This document shows positions 43,379 to 51,056 of a stretch of 64,000 bases of DNA, in pieces. Under the pieces are notes generated by a model. It worked only from the letters and a program-made list of their open reading frames with translations. It did not search any database and was not told where the DNA came from. The position numbers and the translations under genes are program-made. Every line of letters begins with the position of its first letter. Position 1 is the stretch's first letter. The stretch comes from NVTR01 sp965237505 (lineage in GTDB: Bacteria > Pseudomonadota > Alphaproteobacteria > Rhodobacterales > Rhodobacteraceae). The DNA lies in the NCBI GenBank assembly GCA_965237505.1, contig CBDEFR010000009.1, positions 1,922,001-1,986,000 on the forward strand, given 5' to 3'.

Positions 43379-43726
43379 ATGGCAGTAAGGATTACGCGAA
43401 AAGACAAGTCCGCAGGCGAGCTTCGCCAGGAAGCGGCGCGGTGCCGGGATGGGAAAGCGGCGCGACGGATGTTGGCGATTGCCCTGGTTCTGGATGGGGT
43501 TGACCGCAAGACGGCGGCAGAAAACTGCGGCATGGATCGGCAGACGTTGCGGGATTGGGCCCACCGTTACAATGCGGAGGGCGTGTCGGGCCTGTTCAAC
43601 CGTCGCCCGCCGGATCCACCCTGTCTGCTGAGCGCGGCACAGAAGGAGGAGTTGGCGGAAATGGTTCGGGCGGGTCCCGACCCCGAAACCGATGGGGCTT
43701 ATAAGGTTGTGTTGATTTTGGGTTGA
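43379..43726 (+). pseudogene. IS630-type transposase, N-terminal fragment
   Basis: It starts MAVRITRKDKSAGELRQEAA and holds the helix-turn-helix region (LAIALVLDGVDRKTAAENCG, MDRQTLRDWAHRYNAEGVSG, LFNRRPPDPP). After AGPDPETDG the usual continuation into the catalytic domain is replaced by AYKVVLILG and a stop, so the break lies near 43698. No DDE residues remain. A 146-base piece of the same gene is repeated at 34694-34839. Confidence 0.85.
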
Positions 43727-43778
43727 CGAGATATTGCGAAACTTGGTATTGACCACAACATAGGCCACTGAACACCAA

Positions 43779-43802
43779 AAAGCCGGGTTCCAGCCCGGCT
43801 TT
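43779..43802 (-). terminator. Intrinsic terminator, minus-strand reading
   Basis: The stem AAAGCCGGG at 43779-43787 pairs with CCCGGCTTT at 43794-43802 across a six-base loop. Read on the minus strand the stem ends in a run of five T. On the plus strand only three T follow. It could end transcripts of the minus-strand gene at 44099-44302, about 300 bases away. Confidence 0.7.
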
Positions 43803-43923
43803 CGGTAGAAAGTGGTCCGGTGAAAGATTGAGAGTGCACACCGAAACGGAACAAACAACGCGGTCATCTTACTGACTCCCGCGAATCCGTCAAGTGCGCT
43901 CTCTCCACACTAAGGAGATAAAC

Positions 43924-44187
43924 ATGTCCGCCCAAGTAACTAACATCAAGGTTGATGCTACGCTCAATCATGGTTCTGGAAAGAACCCTGATTTGGTAAA
44001 AGTATCTGTCAACTGCAGCTTTGCCCTAGAAGGGGCGAATGGAAGTGGGAATGCCTCTATCAGCATTCCCCTGCCTTTAGGGACCATTGTGCAGGATGTT
44101 AAGAAAGCGGAACTGAGTGCTTGCGAGCATACAGCAGAAATTCTGACTCAAATGGCAGACGCTGCTCGAAAAGTAGCGTTGTTATAA
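43924..44187 (+). CDS. Small protein of unknown function (island gene A)
   Basis: 87 residues. The ATG at 43924 follows CTAAGGAGATAAAC, a strong ribosome site. The composition (VTNIKVDATLNHGSGKNPDL, then SVNCSFALEGANGSGNASIS and a helical AELSACEHTAEILTQMADAA) suggests a small beta-sandwich plus helix. The codon choice is visibly more AT-rich than in the flanking chromosome. The last 89 bases overlap the 3' end of the opposite-strand gene at 44099-44302. No family recognised. Confidence 0.65.
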   Translation: MSAQVTNIKVDATLNHGSGKNPDLVKVSVNCSFALEGANGSGNASISIPLPLGTIVQDVKKAELSACEHTAEILTQMADAARKVALL

Positions 44188-44302
44188 TCTGAACAAGTTT
44201 GTGTTTTGCCTGCTCACTTCCGAGAAGCTCAAGGAATTCATCTTCTGTCAGCGTGCTGATGCGATCAAGTTCGCGTTCAATAATATCTTGGGTCTTGGGC
44301 AT
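44099..44302 (-). CDS. Small acidic helical protein (island gene B)
   Basis: 67 residues. The ATG at 44302 follows AAGGAACTAGAC on the minus strand. Predicted mostly helical: PKTQDIIERELDRISTLTED, EFLELLGSEQAKHKLVQIIT, then FEQRLPFESEFLLYARKH. It overlaps gene A tail to tail by 89 bases. It shares a divergent 89-base promoter region with gene C (44392). Unknown function; the acidic helical character recalls small regulators or antitoxins, but no homology is claimed. Confidence 0.5.
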   Translation of the reverse strand: MPKTQDIIERELDRISTLTEDEFLELLGSEQAKHKLVQIITTLLFEQRLPFESEFLLYARKHSVPLS

Positions 44303-44391
44303 GTCTAGTTCCTTTATATCTAACGTCCAAAGCACGCATCGCCTGAGTGGGTCAGGCGGGGCTCAAGACCCACAAAGAAGGAGAGTTCCTT

Positions 44392-44649
44392 ATGGGTAAC
44401 ACGACTGATGGCAATGGGTGGGTTCCCTTCAAAGAATGGCTCCCTTCTGATAGCAGGAGAAAATGGGCCCAATGCACCTCTGTGCCGCTTGAGCTGCTAA
44501 AAGGGGGAGTTATAGGCCTTAAGTTTCGTGGTCATCGAGGGCCAAGTAGCCCTGATACGTTTTATATAGCTCTGGCTCCAGCCGTTGCTCAAGCGCTCGC
44601 AGAAGATCTACAAGCCAGTATCGCAAAGCTGGAAAGGGAAGTACCTTAG
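44392..44649 (+). CDS. Small protein of unknown function (island gene C)
   Basis: 85 residues. The ATG at 44392 follows AAGGAGAGTTCCTT. It contains NGWVPFKEWLPSDSRRKWAQ, a beta-rich middle (GGVIGLKFRGHRGPSSPDTF) and a C-terminal helix (APAVAQALAEDLQASIAKLE). Its leader holds an inverted repeat, GTGGGTC at 44347-44353 with GACCCAC at 44367-44373. It overlaps gene D on the other strand by 131 bases. No family recognised. Confidence 0.6.
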   Translation: MGNTTDGNGWVPFKEWLPSDSRRKWAQCTSVPLELLKGGVIGLKFRGHRGPSSPDTFYIALAPAVAQALAEDLQASIAKLEREVP

Positions 44650-44665
44650 TTTCAGGGGTAGACAT
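44519..44665 (-). CDS. Possible small protein (island gene D)
   Basis: 48 residues from the ATG at 44665, preceded on the minus strand by CGAGAGGACTTCAGC. Sequence: STPETKVLPFPALRYWLVDL, then LRALEQRLEPELYKTYQGYL. It is antisense to the 3' half of gene C for 131 bases, which weakens the call. The good ribosome site and the parallel with the A/B pair keep it in. Confidence 0.4.
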   Translation of the reverse strand: MSTPETKVLPFPALRYWLVDLLRALEQRLEPELYKTYQGYLALDDHET

Positions 44666-44759
44666 GCTGAAGTCCTCTCGGCTATAAAGGTCGAGAGGTA
44701 TCCCGTCTCTCCCAGCCTGCAAGCATCGGAGACGGCCTATCGCAATGTCAGTGTTGGCC

Positions 44760-45695
44760 CTAGTCGGCCACCAACTCCCTGTACATTAACCGCTTTCCGA
44801 CCATGCCTGCAACGACATTCTGCATTTGTGTGATCGTGTCTTGCTCACGGATGCCGTGGCGGCCTGCGAATTCGTTCACATAGCGTTGCAGGTGCTTGGC
44901 GCTTATCTTGTGGTAAACGCCCTTGTGCGCCCTTTTCAGCATCGACCAGAACGACTCAATTCCGTTGGTGTGGGCCATCCCGTCAACGTATTCGCCGACA
45001 CTGTGGCGGACGGTCGCGTGCTCAAAGGGCATGCCCTTGTAGGCGGCTGCGTCATCTGTGTAGACGGTGGCCCCGGCGAGCGCGGTGGCGATCACGAAGC
45101 CTTGTAGCGTCTTGGCGTCGGTCACTTTCACGACCGCAGCCTTGATCTTGTTGGTCTTGCGATCCTTGGCACCGACAACGGCAGCTTTGCCGACACCGCC
45201 CCTGCCAGCCCGGAGCTTCTTATGAGCGTGCTTGTTGCTTTCCTTGCCGCCGAAATAGGTTTCGTCGATCTCAACGGGTCCGGCGAACAGCTTGTCGTTG
45301 CCTTCCCACGCCTTGCGGATGCGCTGGAGCATAAACCACGCGGCGGGCTGGGAAACCCCGATATCCCGATGCAGCTTCATGCTGGAGACGCCCTTGAGGC
45401 TGGTCAAGTGCAGGTAAATTGCGAACGCCCACTTGCGGAGTGGGATGTGCGACTTGTGCATCGCGGTGCCCGTCTTAACCGAGAAGTAGCTCCGGCAATC
45501 CGAGCACCGATAGGGCATGTGATTGTGGCCCGCCTTGTGAGTGCGGGTGCTGCCACACTGTGGGCAATACTGCCCGTCGGGCCAGACGCGGGCCTCAAAC
45601 CATTCCCGTGCGCTTTCCTCCGTCGGAAACATGTCGCAAAGCTCCACCAAAGTGATGCCTTCGCGATCTGATTTGCCGGGCGCTTGATGTGTCAT
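44760..45695 (-). CDS. IS1595-family transposase (element 1)
   Basis: 311 residues. The N-terminal zinc-ribbon-like domain CPQCGSTRTHKAGHNHMPYR with CSDC near residue 60 is followed by the ISXO2-like DDE domain: VEIDETYFGGKESNKHAHKK with the first Asp, GATVYTDDAAAYKGMPFEHA with the second, and MAHTNGIESFWSMLKRAHKG with the catalytic Asn-Glu pair. Complete frame. The ends of this element could not be fixed. It lies between the small-gene island and the IS6 remnant. Confidence 0.85.
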   Translation of the reverse strand: MTHQAPGKSDREGITLVELCDMFPTEESAREWFEARVWPDGQYCPQCGSTRTHKAGHNHMPYRCSDCRSYFSVKTGTAMHKSHIPLRKWAFAIYLHLTSLKGVSSMKLHRDIGVSQPAAWFMLQRIRKAWEGNDKLFAGPVEIDETYFGGKESNKHAHKKLRAGRGGVGKAAVVGAKDRKTNKIKAAVVKVTDAKTLQGFVIATALAGATVYTDDAAAYKGMPFEHATVRHSVGEYVDGMAHTNGIESFWSMLKRAHKGVYHKISAKHLQRYVNEFAGRHGIREQDTITQMQNVVAGMVGKRLMYRELVAD

Positions 45696-45768
45696 GGCCG
45701 ATCCTCCCCATGCCTTTGAATATAGGGATTTAGGCTCAGAATGTCAACATAAACTTATAAGCCCCAAA

Positions 45769-45848
45769 ATTTCGCATCCGCCGATAGCGCAGCATCGCCC
45801 GTTCTCGTCGTCGAAACGGGAGATGCGAATCCGCAGCCCGATTGTTTA
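45769..45848 (-). pseudogene. IS6-family transposase, C-terminal remnant
   Basis: The minus strand encodes LNNRAADSHLPFRRRERAML then RYRRMR, the well-known IS6/IS26-group tail (compare NNRAENSHLPFRRRERAML in the copy at 62037-62400). It breaks off at about 45769. The matching N-terminal part lies at 47991-48495, separated by inserted elements. Confidence 0.8.
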
Positions 45849-46780
45849 GTGTCTGATTCAAAACTCTACGCATGATTACAATGCCTTGCAATTTTACGCG
45901 TGAGGGTTCTGATATGTGCAACGAGTATCCATGCCTGTGAACTTGCGATGGATTTTTCCCAAGCTTTGGCCAATCGCCGGCAGCGGTTGAGCCATGCGAA
46001 GGTGCGCTCGACGACCCATCTTCTGGGAATGACTTCGAAGCCTTCCGCAGTGTCGAAGCGCTTGACGATCTGGATTGTCCAGTCACCGATGCCTTCAAGA
46101 GCGTCGCGCAGCTTTGGTCCGGCATAACCGCCATCCGCAAAGATATGGCGCAAGTTTGGATGGGAATACCGGATGGATTTCAACACTTCCGGTGCGCCAT
46201 CACGGTCTTGAATACCGGCGCTATGCACGACCAACCCAACCATAAACCCGAGCGTGTCGGTGACAATGTGGCGCTTGCGGCCTTTGGTTTTCCTGCCCGC
46301 GTCATAGCCCGAAATGCCACCGCTTTCCGTTGTTTTTATGGTCTGGCTATCAATGACACCAGCGGTGGGGCCGGGCGTCTTGCCATGAAACTCGCGCGCC
46401 GTCGCCACCAGAAAATGGCTGATCACTTCAAAGATGCCATCGTTGCGCCAGCCATAGAAATAGTAGCGCACGGTGGACACTGGCGGGAAATCATTGGGCA
46501 GCATACGCCACGCACACCCGGCGCTGGCGATGTACAAAATGGCATCCAGAACATCGCGCATCGCCGTGCTGCGCGGACGACCAGTTGTTTTAGGCGGCGG
46601 CAGGAATGGCGCGATCAAACCCCATTCCTGATCAGTTAAATCGCTTGCTTAGCGTCCCGAATGCCGTTCATATCGGGCGCGCGTGGTTTCCGTCCAGGCC
46701 ATTGTGATCTCCCTCGAATCTTATCAATCCGATTGAATCACAACTCGCTGAAATCACTCAATTAGTTTTGGATCAGACAC
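45849..46780 (-). mobile_element. IS5-family (IS427-type) element, full length, 932 bp
   Basis: The ends GTGTCTGATTCAAAAC (45849-45864) and GTTTTGGATCAGACAC (46765-46780) are near-perfect inverted repeats. TTA on both sides (45846-45848 and 46781-46783) is the target duplication. A truncated sister copy is at 6414-6990. Confidence 0.9.
45866..46702 (-). pseudogene. IS5-family transposase with early nonsense codon
   Basis: The gene starts at the ATG at 46702 (MAWTETTRARYERHSGR). Codon 18, TAT in the sister copy at 6.5 kb, is TAA here (46649-46651). The rest is intact: GVIDSQTIKTTESGGISGYD, HIFADGGYAGPKLRDALEG and RRWVVERTFAWLNRCRRL complete the DDE triad. Restart at an internal codon could still give a shortened protein, but full-length product is not made. 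Confidence 0.85.
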
Positions 46781-46783
46781 TTA

Positions 46784-46825
46784 GAGCGGTTCACCCGAAT
46801 TCAGGCCCACTCTGTTTCTTCCAAA
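46784..46825. repeat. MITE-like palindromic element, left arm
   Basis: GAGCGGTTCACCCGAATTCA then GGCCCACTCTGTTTCTTCCAAA is the perfect reverse complement of the right end of 47873-47990. Joined to that part without the inserted IS it makes a 160-base element with about 47-base inverted repeats flanked by TA. Confidence 0.8.
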
Positions 46826-47862
46826 CTGGGTATCCACTTCGCTCTCGTATCCCCTACATTTGGTTTCCGAGGCTGCGATGACCGCCGACTAGGCCCTTGT
46901 AGGGGACCGGCTCGTGCTGCACCGCCTGCTGGAGCAGTCGGAAGAAAAGCAGGCCACGAGCCTGCGAACGGCGGCGATTGAATCGGAAAGTGAACTCGTC
47001 GAGATAGTAGTCGAGATGGTCGGCATCGATGGCACCATGGTGGATGCCCAGCCACCAGCGATCAAGCAGAGCGGCCACGCGATGCACTCGTGGCATGACG
47101 ATGTGGGCCGGGTCGCCACTGGCGGAAATGGATCTCGGCTGGTGGTCATAGCCTTGGTTCGCCAGACCACTGTAGGCTGACCAGCCATCGGTTCGGACGG
47201 TCGCGCCAGGCGCCACGGTTGTTTGGACAAACGGGATCAGGCTCCTCGCAGCCACATCCTCGACGCGGCTCATTCGGATCCGGCCAGTGCCCCGCCCTCG
47301 GACTTCCGCCGCAATCGCGACGATCGACTTGGTCTTCGTCTGTCGCCCCACGACGCCGGTTTCCCGGCCGCCCACATAGGTTTCGTCCACCTCGACCGCG
47401 CCGCCCAGGAGATCACGCCCCGGCCTCACCATGGCGCGCCGCAACTTGTGCAGCCAAGCCCAGGCGGTCTGATAACTGCCCAGGCCAAGAATGCGTTGCA
47501 GGCCGAGCGCACTGACCCCGTGCTTCTGGTTGGTCACGTACCACATCGCCTGGAACCAAAGGCGCAATGGCTTTCGAGTGCCCTCGAAGATCGTCCCCGC
47601 CGTCACCGATGTTTGACGCTGACACCGGTTGCATCGCAACTGACCCCGCGCCGTCGGCCAGGCGTCGGTTCCGCAGCAAGACGGGCATCGAAAACCTTCC
47701 GGCCAACGAACACGCCCAAGAAACTCCGCACACGCCGTCTCCGACACGAACCACGCGTCGAATTCAGTCAGGGTGCGCGGGTAGTCGACCCCGCCTTCGG
47801 GATGGGATGCCGGGTTCGCCATCCCAACATATTGACATCACGAGAGCGAAGTGGATACCCTA
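46826..47862 (-). mobile_element. IS1595-type element (element 2), about 1037 bp
   Basis: Inner inverted repeats GGGTATCCACTTCGCTCTCG (46828-46847) and CGAGAGCGAAGTGGATACCC (47841-47860) are perfect. The direct repeat TTCTTCCAAA flanks the element at 46816-46825 and 47863-47872. It is inserted into one arm of the palindromic MITE-like element. Confidence 0.82.
46854..47822 (-). CDS. IS1595-family transposase (element 2)
   Basis: A 322-residue transposase distinct from element 1. Zinc-ribbon cysteines occur in FRCPSCCGTDAWPTARGQLR with CNRC. DDE residues are in GAVEVDETYVGGRETGVVGR, GATVRTDGWSAYSGLANQGY, and the C-terminal HHGAIDADHLDYYLDEFTFR, with RFNRRRSQARGLLFFRLLQQ following. Complete frame. 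It occupies nearly the whole element, so there are no passenger genes. Confidence 0.85.
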   Translation of the reverse strand: MANPASHPEGGVDYPRTLTEFDAWFVSETACAEFLGRVRWPEGFRCPSCCGTDAWPTARGQLRCNRCQRQTSVTAGTIFEGTRKPLRLWFQAMWYVTNQKHGVSALGLQRILGLGSYQTAWAWLHKLRRAMVRPGRDLLGGAVEVDETYVGGRETGVVGRQTKTKSIVAIAAEVRGRGTGRIRMSRVEDVAARSLIPFVQTTVAPGATVRTDGWSAYSGLANQGYDHQPRSISASGDPAHIVMPRVHRVAALLDRWWLGIHHGAIDADHLDYYLDEFTFRFNRRRSQARGLLFFRLLQQAVQHEPVPYKGLVGGHRSLGNQM

Positions 47863-47872
47863 TTCTTCCAAA

Positions 47873-47990
47873 TCCAGCATCCGACGCCGAACTGGCCTGG
47901 TCCGATATTCATATCGCACTGCGGCCGGTTCAACGCCGGGCTACTGGATTTGGAAGAAACAGAGTGGGCCTGAATTCGGGTGAACCGCTC
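47873..47990. repeat. MITE-like palindromic element, right part
   Basis: It contains the short non-coding centre and the right arm, which ends GAATTCGGGTGAACCGCTC at 47990, followed by TA. TTCTTCCAAATCCAG at 47863-47877 and CTGGATTTGGAAGAA at 47944-47958 are the inner ends of the palindrome. No coding capacity. Confidence 0.8.
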
Positions 47991-48495
47991 TAGCCAGCGG
48001 CCGGTTTCCTGCTTCTGCGCATTGCCGATAACCTTCATGGCAGCGCCATAGGATCGGAATTTATCAGTCACGATGACATGCGGTTGGTCATAGCGCTTCC
48101 TCGTTTTTCCTATAAATTTCAATGCCGCCTTGCGATCCCGTCGCTTCGTTACATACGATTCCAGCACCTCGCCTTCGTTGATCGACAGCCCTCCAAAGAT
48201 AGTGGGTCTCACCGTTGATCCTCACAAAAACCTCGTCCAGGTGCCATTGCCAATTCGAGTATGCGCGCAGCTGTTGGATGCGTTTCTGCCGGATTTCAGC
48301 GGCCAACATCGGGCCGAACCGGTTCCACCGAAGCGGACGGACTCGTGACTTATTTCGATGCCACGCTCGTGCGGCAGGACCTCGACATTCCGAACGGAGA
48401 GCGGGAAACTGATATACAGCATCACCGCCAGACGGATGATCTCGGGTGACGTTTTGAAGTAGCGAAAAGGGCTGCGTTTGGTTATCCCGCAACGC
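47991..48495 (-). pseudogene. IS6-family transposase, N-terminal part with frameshifts
   Basis: Read on the minus strand from about 48490 it encodes TKRSPFRYFKTSPEIIRLAV, MLYISFPLSVRNVEVLPHER and GIEISHESVRFGG, then in other frames RQKRIQQLRAYSNWQWHLDE, VFVRINGETHYLWRAVD and KFRSYGAAMKVIGNAQKQET, ending GRWL at the inserted MITE. At least two frameshifts are needed, so it was dead or died independently of the insertions. It continues in the C-terminal remnant at 45769-45848. Confidence 0.8.
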
Positions 48496-48631
48496 TAGAA
48501 ACTTGCGCTATCCTGTTCAAGCCAGTTTAGTCTGACAGAGCCTTTCTGTGGTTAAATACAGGAATAAATAAATGGCGGACAAGAAATAATGAAAAAATGT
48601 GAGCAAGAGAAAAAATTTAGCGAAAACGTGA

Positions 48632-51056
48632 ATGAGCCATAATACCACTCTCCAAATCGACGCCAAAATCTTGCGGACCGAAATTCTGCGCCACTTGGGC
48701 CATTCTTTAGGCAAAGATCAAAGCCACGCATCTTTGTATGACTGGCGCATGTCTTTGTCTTTTGCGTTGCGCGATTTGGTCGTGGAGGCGTGGGTCGCCA
48801 GCACGCGTAAAACCTACGAGACCAAGGCAAAACGCGTTTATTATCTGTCGATCGAATTCCTGATCGGTCGTCTGATCGAGGATGTGGCAGTCAACCTTGG
48901 ACTGGATGACGTGGCCAGGGAAGTCGTGGAATCCCTTGGTTTAAACTATCAGGCGGTGGTTGCCGATGAACCCGATGCGGCACTTGGCAATGGGGGGTTG
49001 GGACGCCTTGCGGCTTGTTTCATGGATTCACTCGCAACCCTTGAAATACCAGCCTATGGCTATGGTATCCGCTATGAGCATGGATTTTTTGAGCAGCATT
49101 TTGAAGACGGCAACCAGGTGGAAACAGCCGAAAGTTGGTTGGCGCAGCCGCCATGCCTGGGAATTTGAACGCCCGGAGGTGGCCTATCCGATTGGCTTTG
49201 GCGGTCAAGTTGTTGAAGTTGAGGGGCGCGCCACCTGGAATCCTGCTGAGAAACTTGTCGCCAACGCCTATGATACACCGGTTGTCGGCTGGCAGGGGAA
49301 ATGGGCCAATACGCTGCGCCTCTGGGCCGCCAATCCTTCGAAACGGTTCAACTTGGAAAGCTTTAATTGCGGCGACTACTTGGCCGCCAGCGCGCCTGAA
49401 TCCCTGGCGCGAACCCTGTCGAGGGTGCTTTATCCCGACGATTCAACCGATACTGGCAAGGACCTGCGGCTCAAACAGGAATACTTTTTCACCTCGGCGT
49501 CGATAAAAGACCTGTTGCGGCGGTTTTTGTCCGAAGGGTATGAGCTGAGGGAGTTACCGGATCGCGTCGCCATCCAGTTAAACGATACCCATCCGGCGAT
49601 CGCGGGCCCCGAGCTGGTGCGACTCTTGACGGATGTGCATAGTCTTGTGATCGACGAGGCGATCGAGATTGCCCGGGGATGTTTGGCCTACACCAACCAT
49701 ACATTGTTGCCCGAAGCGCTAGAGCGCTGGGGCGCGGAAATGTTTGCGCGATTATTGCCGCGCCATCACCAGATCATCGAAATTATCCAGGAAAAGCACC
49801 TACAGAAATCCGCTGGCCAGGGCAGGATCATTGAAAACGGTTCGGTCAAAATGGGCGAATTGGCCTTTGTCATGGCGCACCGGGTGAACGGGGTGTCGGC
49901 GCTGCACACGGAACTGGTGAAGCAAACGGTATTTTCTGACCTGCACAAGACCTACCCGGATCGCATCATCAACCAGACAAACGGAGTCACGCCGCGCCGG
50001 TGGCTGTATTCGTGCAACCCGCCGCTGCGAAAGCTGATCAATGAGACCATCGGCACCGAATGGCCCAAGGATCTGGGCAAACTGGATCAATTGGCGGCAC
50101 ATGTCGATGACAGTGCCTTTGGTGCAGCCTTTCGCGCCGCCAAAGCACAGAATAAGCAACGTCTGGCGGCATGGCTGAAGGATCGCCAGGGGTTGACGAT
50201 TGATCTCACGGCGATATTCGATGTGCACGTCAAGCGCATTCACGAATACAAACGCCAGTTGTTGAATGTGCTGGAAACGCTGGCCCTGTGGAACGAAATT
50301 CGCGACAATCCCAACGGCAACTGGACGCCGCGGCTCAAGATATTCGCCGGCAAGGCAGCGCCGGGCTACAGCTCGGCCAAGGAGATCATACACCTGATCA
50401 ATGATGTGGCGGAAACCCTAAACGCCGACCCGGTCACCCGGGATTTTCTGCAGGTCATATACCCGGCGAATTACAATGTGACGATGGCAGAGTTTCTGGT
50501 GCCTGCGGCCGATCTTTCGGAGCAGATATCGACCGCTGGCAAAGAGGCTTCGGGCACCGGCAACATGAAATTGGCGCTGAACGGCGCGGCCACAATCGGC
50601 ACCCTTGATGGCGCCAATGTGGAAATCCGCGACCGCGTCGGCAAAGAAAACTTCTTTCTGTTTGGCCTGACCGCCGCCGATGTGGTGGCGCGCCGTCAGC
50701 AGCACGGGTTTGCCCGCAATGCAATTGCCGCAAGCCAGCGTCTTACCCGGGTCCTTGAGCAGATTGCCGACGGCGTATTCTCAGCAAACGACACCGAGCG
50801 TTACGCCGCACTTGTGGCGCGGCTTTATGAACAAGACTACTATCTCGTGACCTGTGATTTTGCCAGCTATTACAACATGCAACGTAGTGTCGATACTGCG
50901 TATCGCGACCCAGTGGGCTGGACCAAACTGATAGCGCTAAATACCGCGAGGCTCGGGTGGTTTTCGTCCGACCGGACCGTAGCCGGTTACGCCAAAGATA
51001 TTTGGCATGTAAAATCCGGACTTGTTAGTCAACTCGTTTCAAAGGTGAACCAATGA
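48632..51056 (+). pseudogene. glgP: Glycogen phosphorylase, single-base frameshift
   Basis: The ATG at 48632 opens SHNTTLQIDAKILRTEILRH and the conserved LRDLVVEAWVASTRKTYETK, KRVYYLSIEFLIGRLIEDV and LGNGGLGRLAACFMDSLATL. The frame is lost near 49147 (ESWLAQPPCLGI then stop). Removing one C gives WLAQRHAWEFERPEVAYPIG, and the rest is open to 51056, including LNDTHPAIAGPELVRLLTDV, IFDVHVKRIHEYKRQLLNVL and the PLP-lysine motif EASGTGNMKLALNGAATIGT. GlgP releases glucose 1-phosphate from glycogen. First gene of the operon; it overlaps glgB by four bases. Confidence 0.88.

Noticed and set aside
44792..45716. Passenger-gene transposon joining the small-gene island to the first IS1595 transposase
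   Set aside because: No terminal inverted repeats or target duplications could be found that would enclose both the island and the transposase.
49141..49155. Programmed ribosomal frameshift in glgP
   Set aside because: No slippery heptamer or downstream structure was evident and GlgP families do not use frameshifting; a mutation or sequencing error is simpler.
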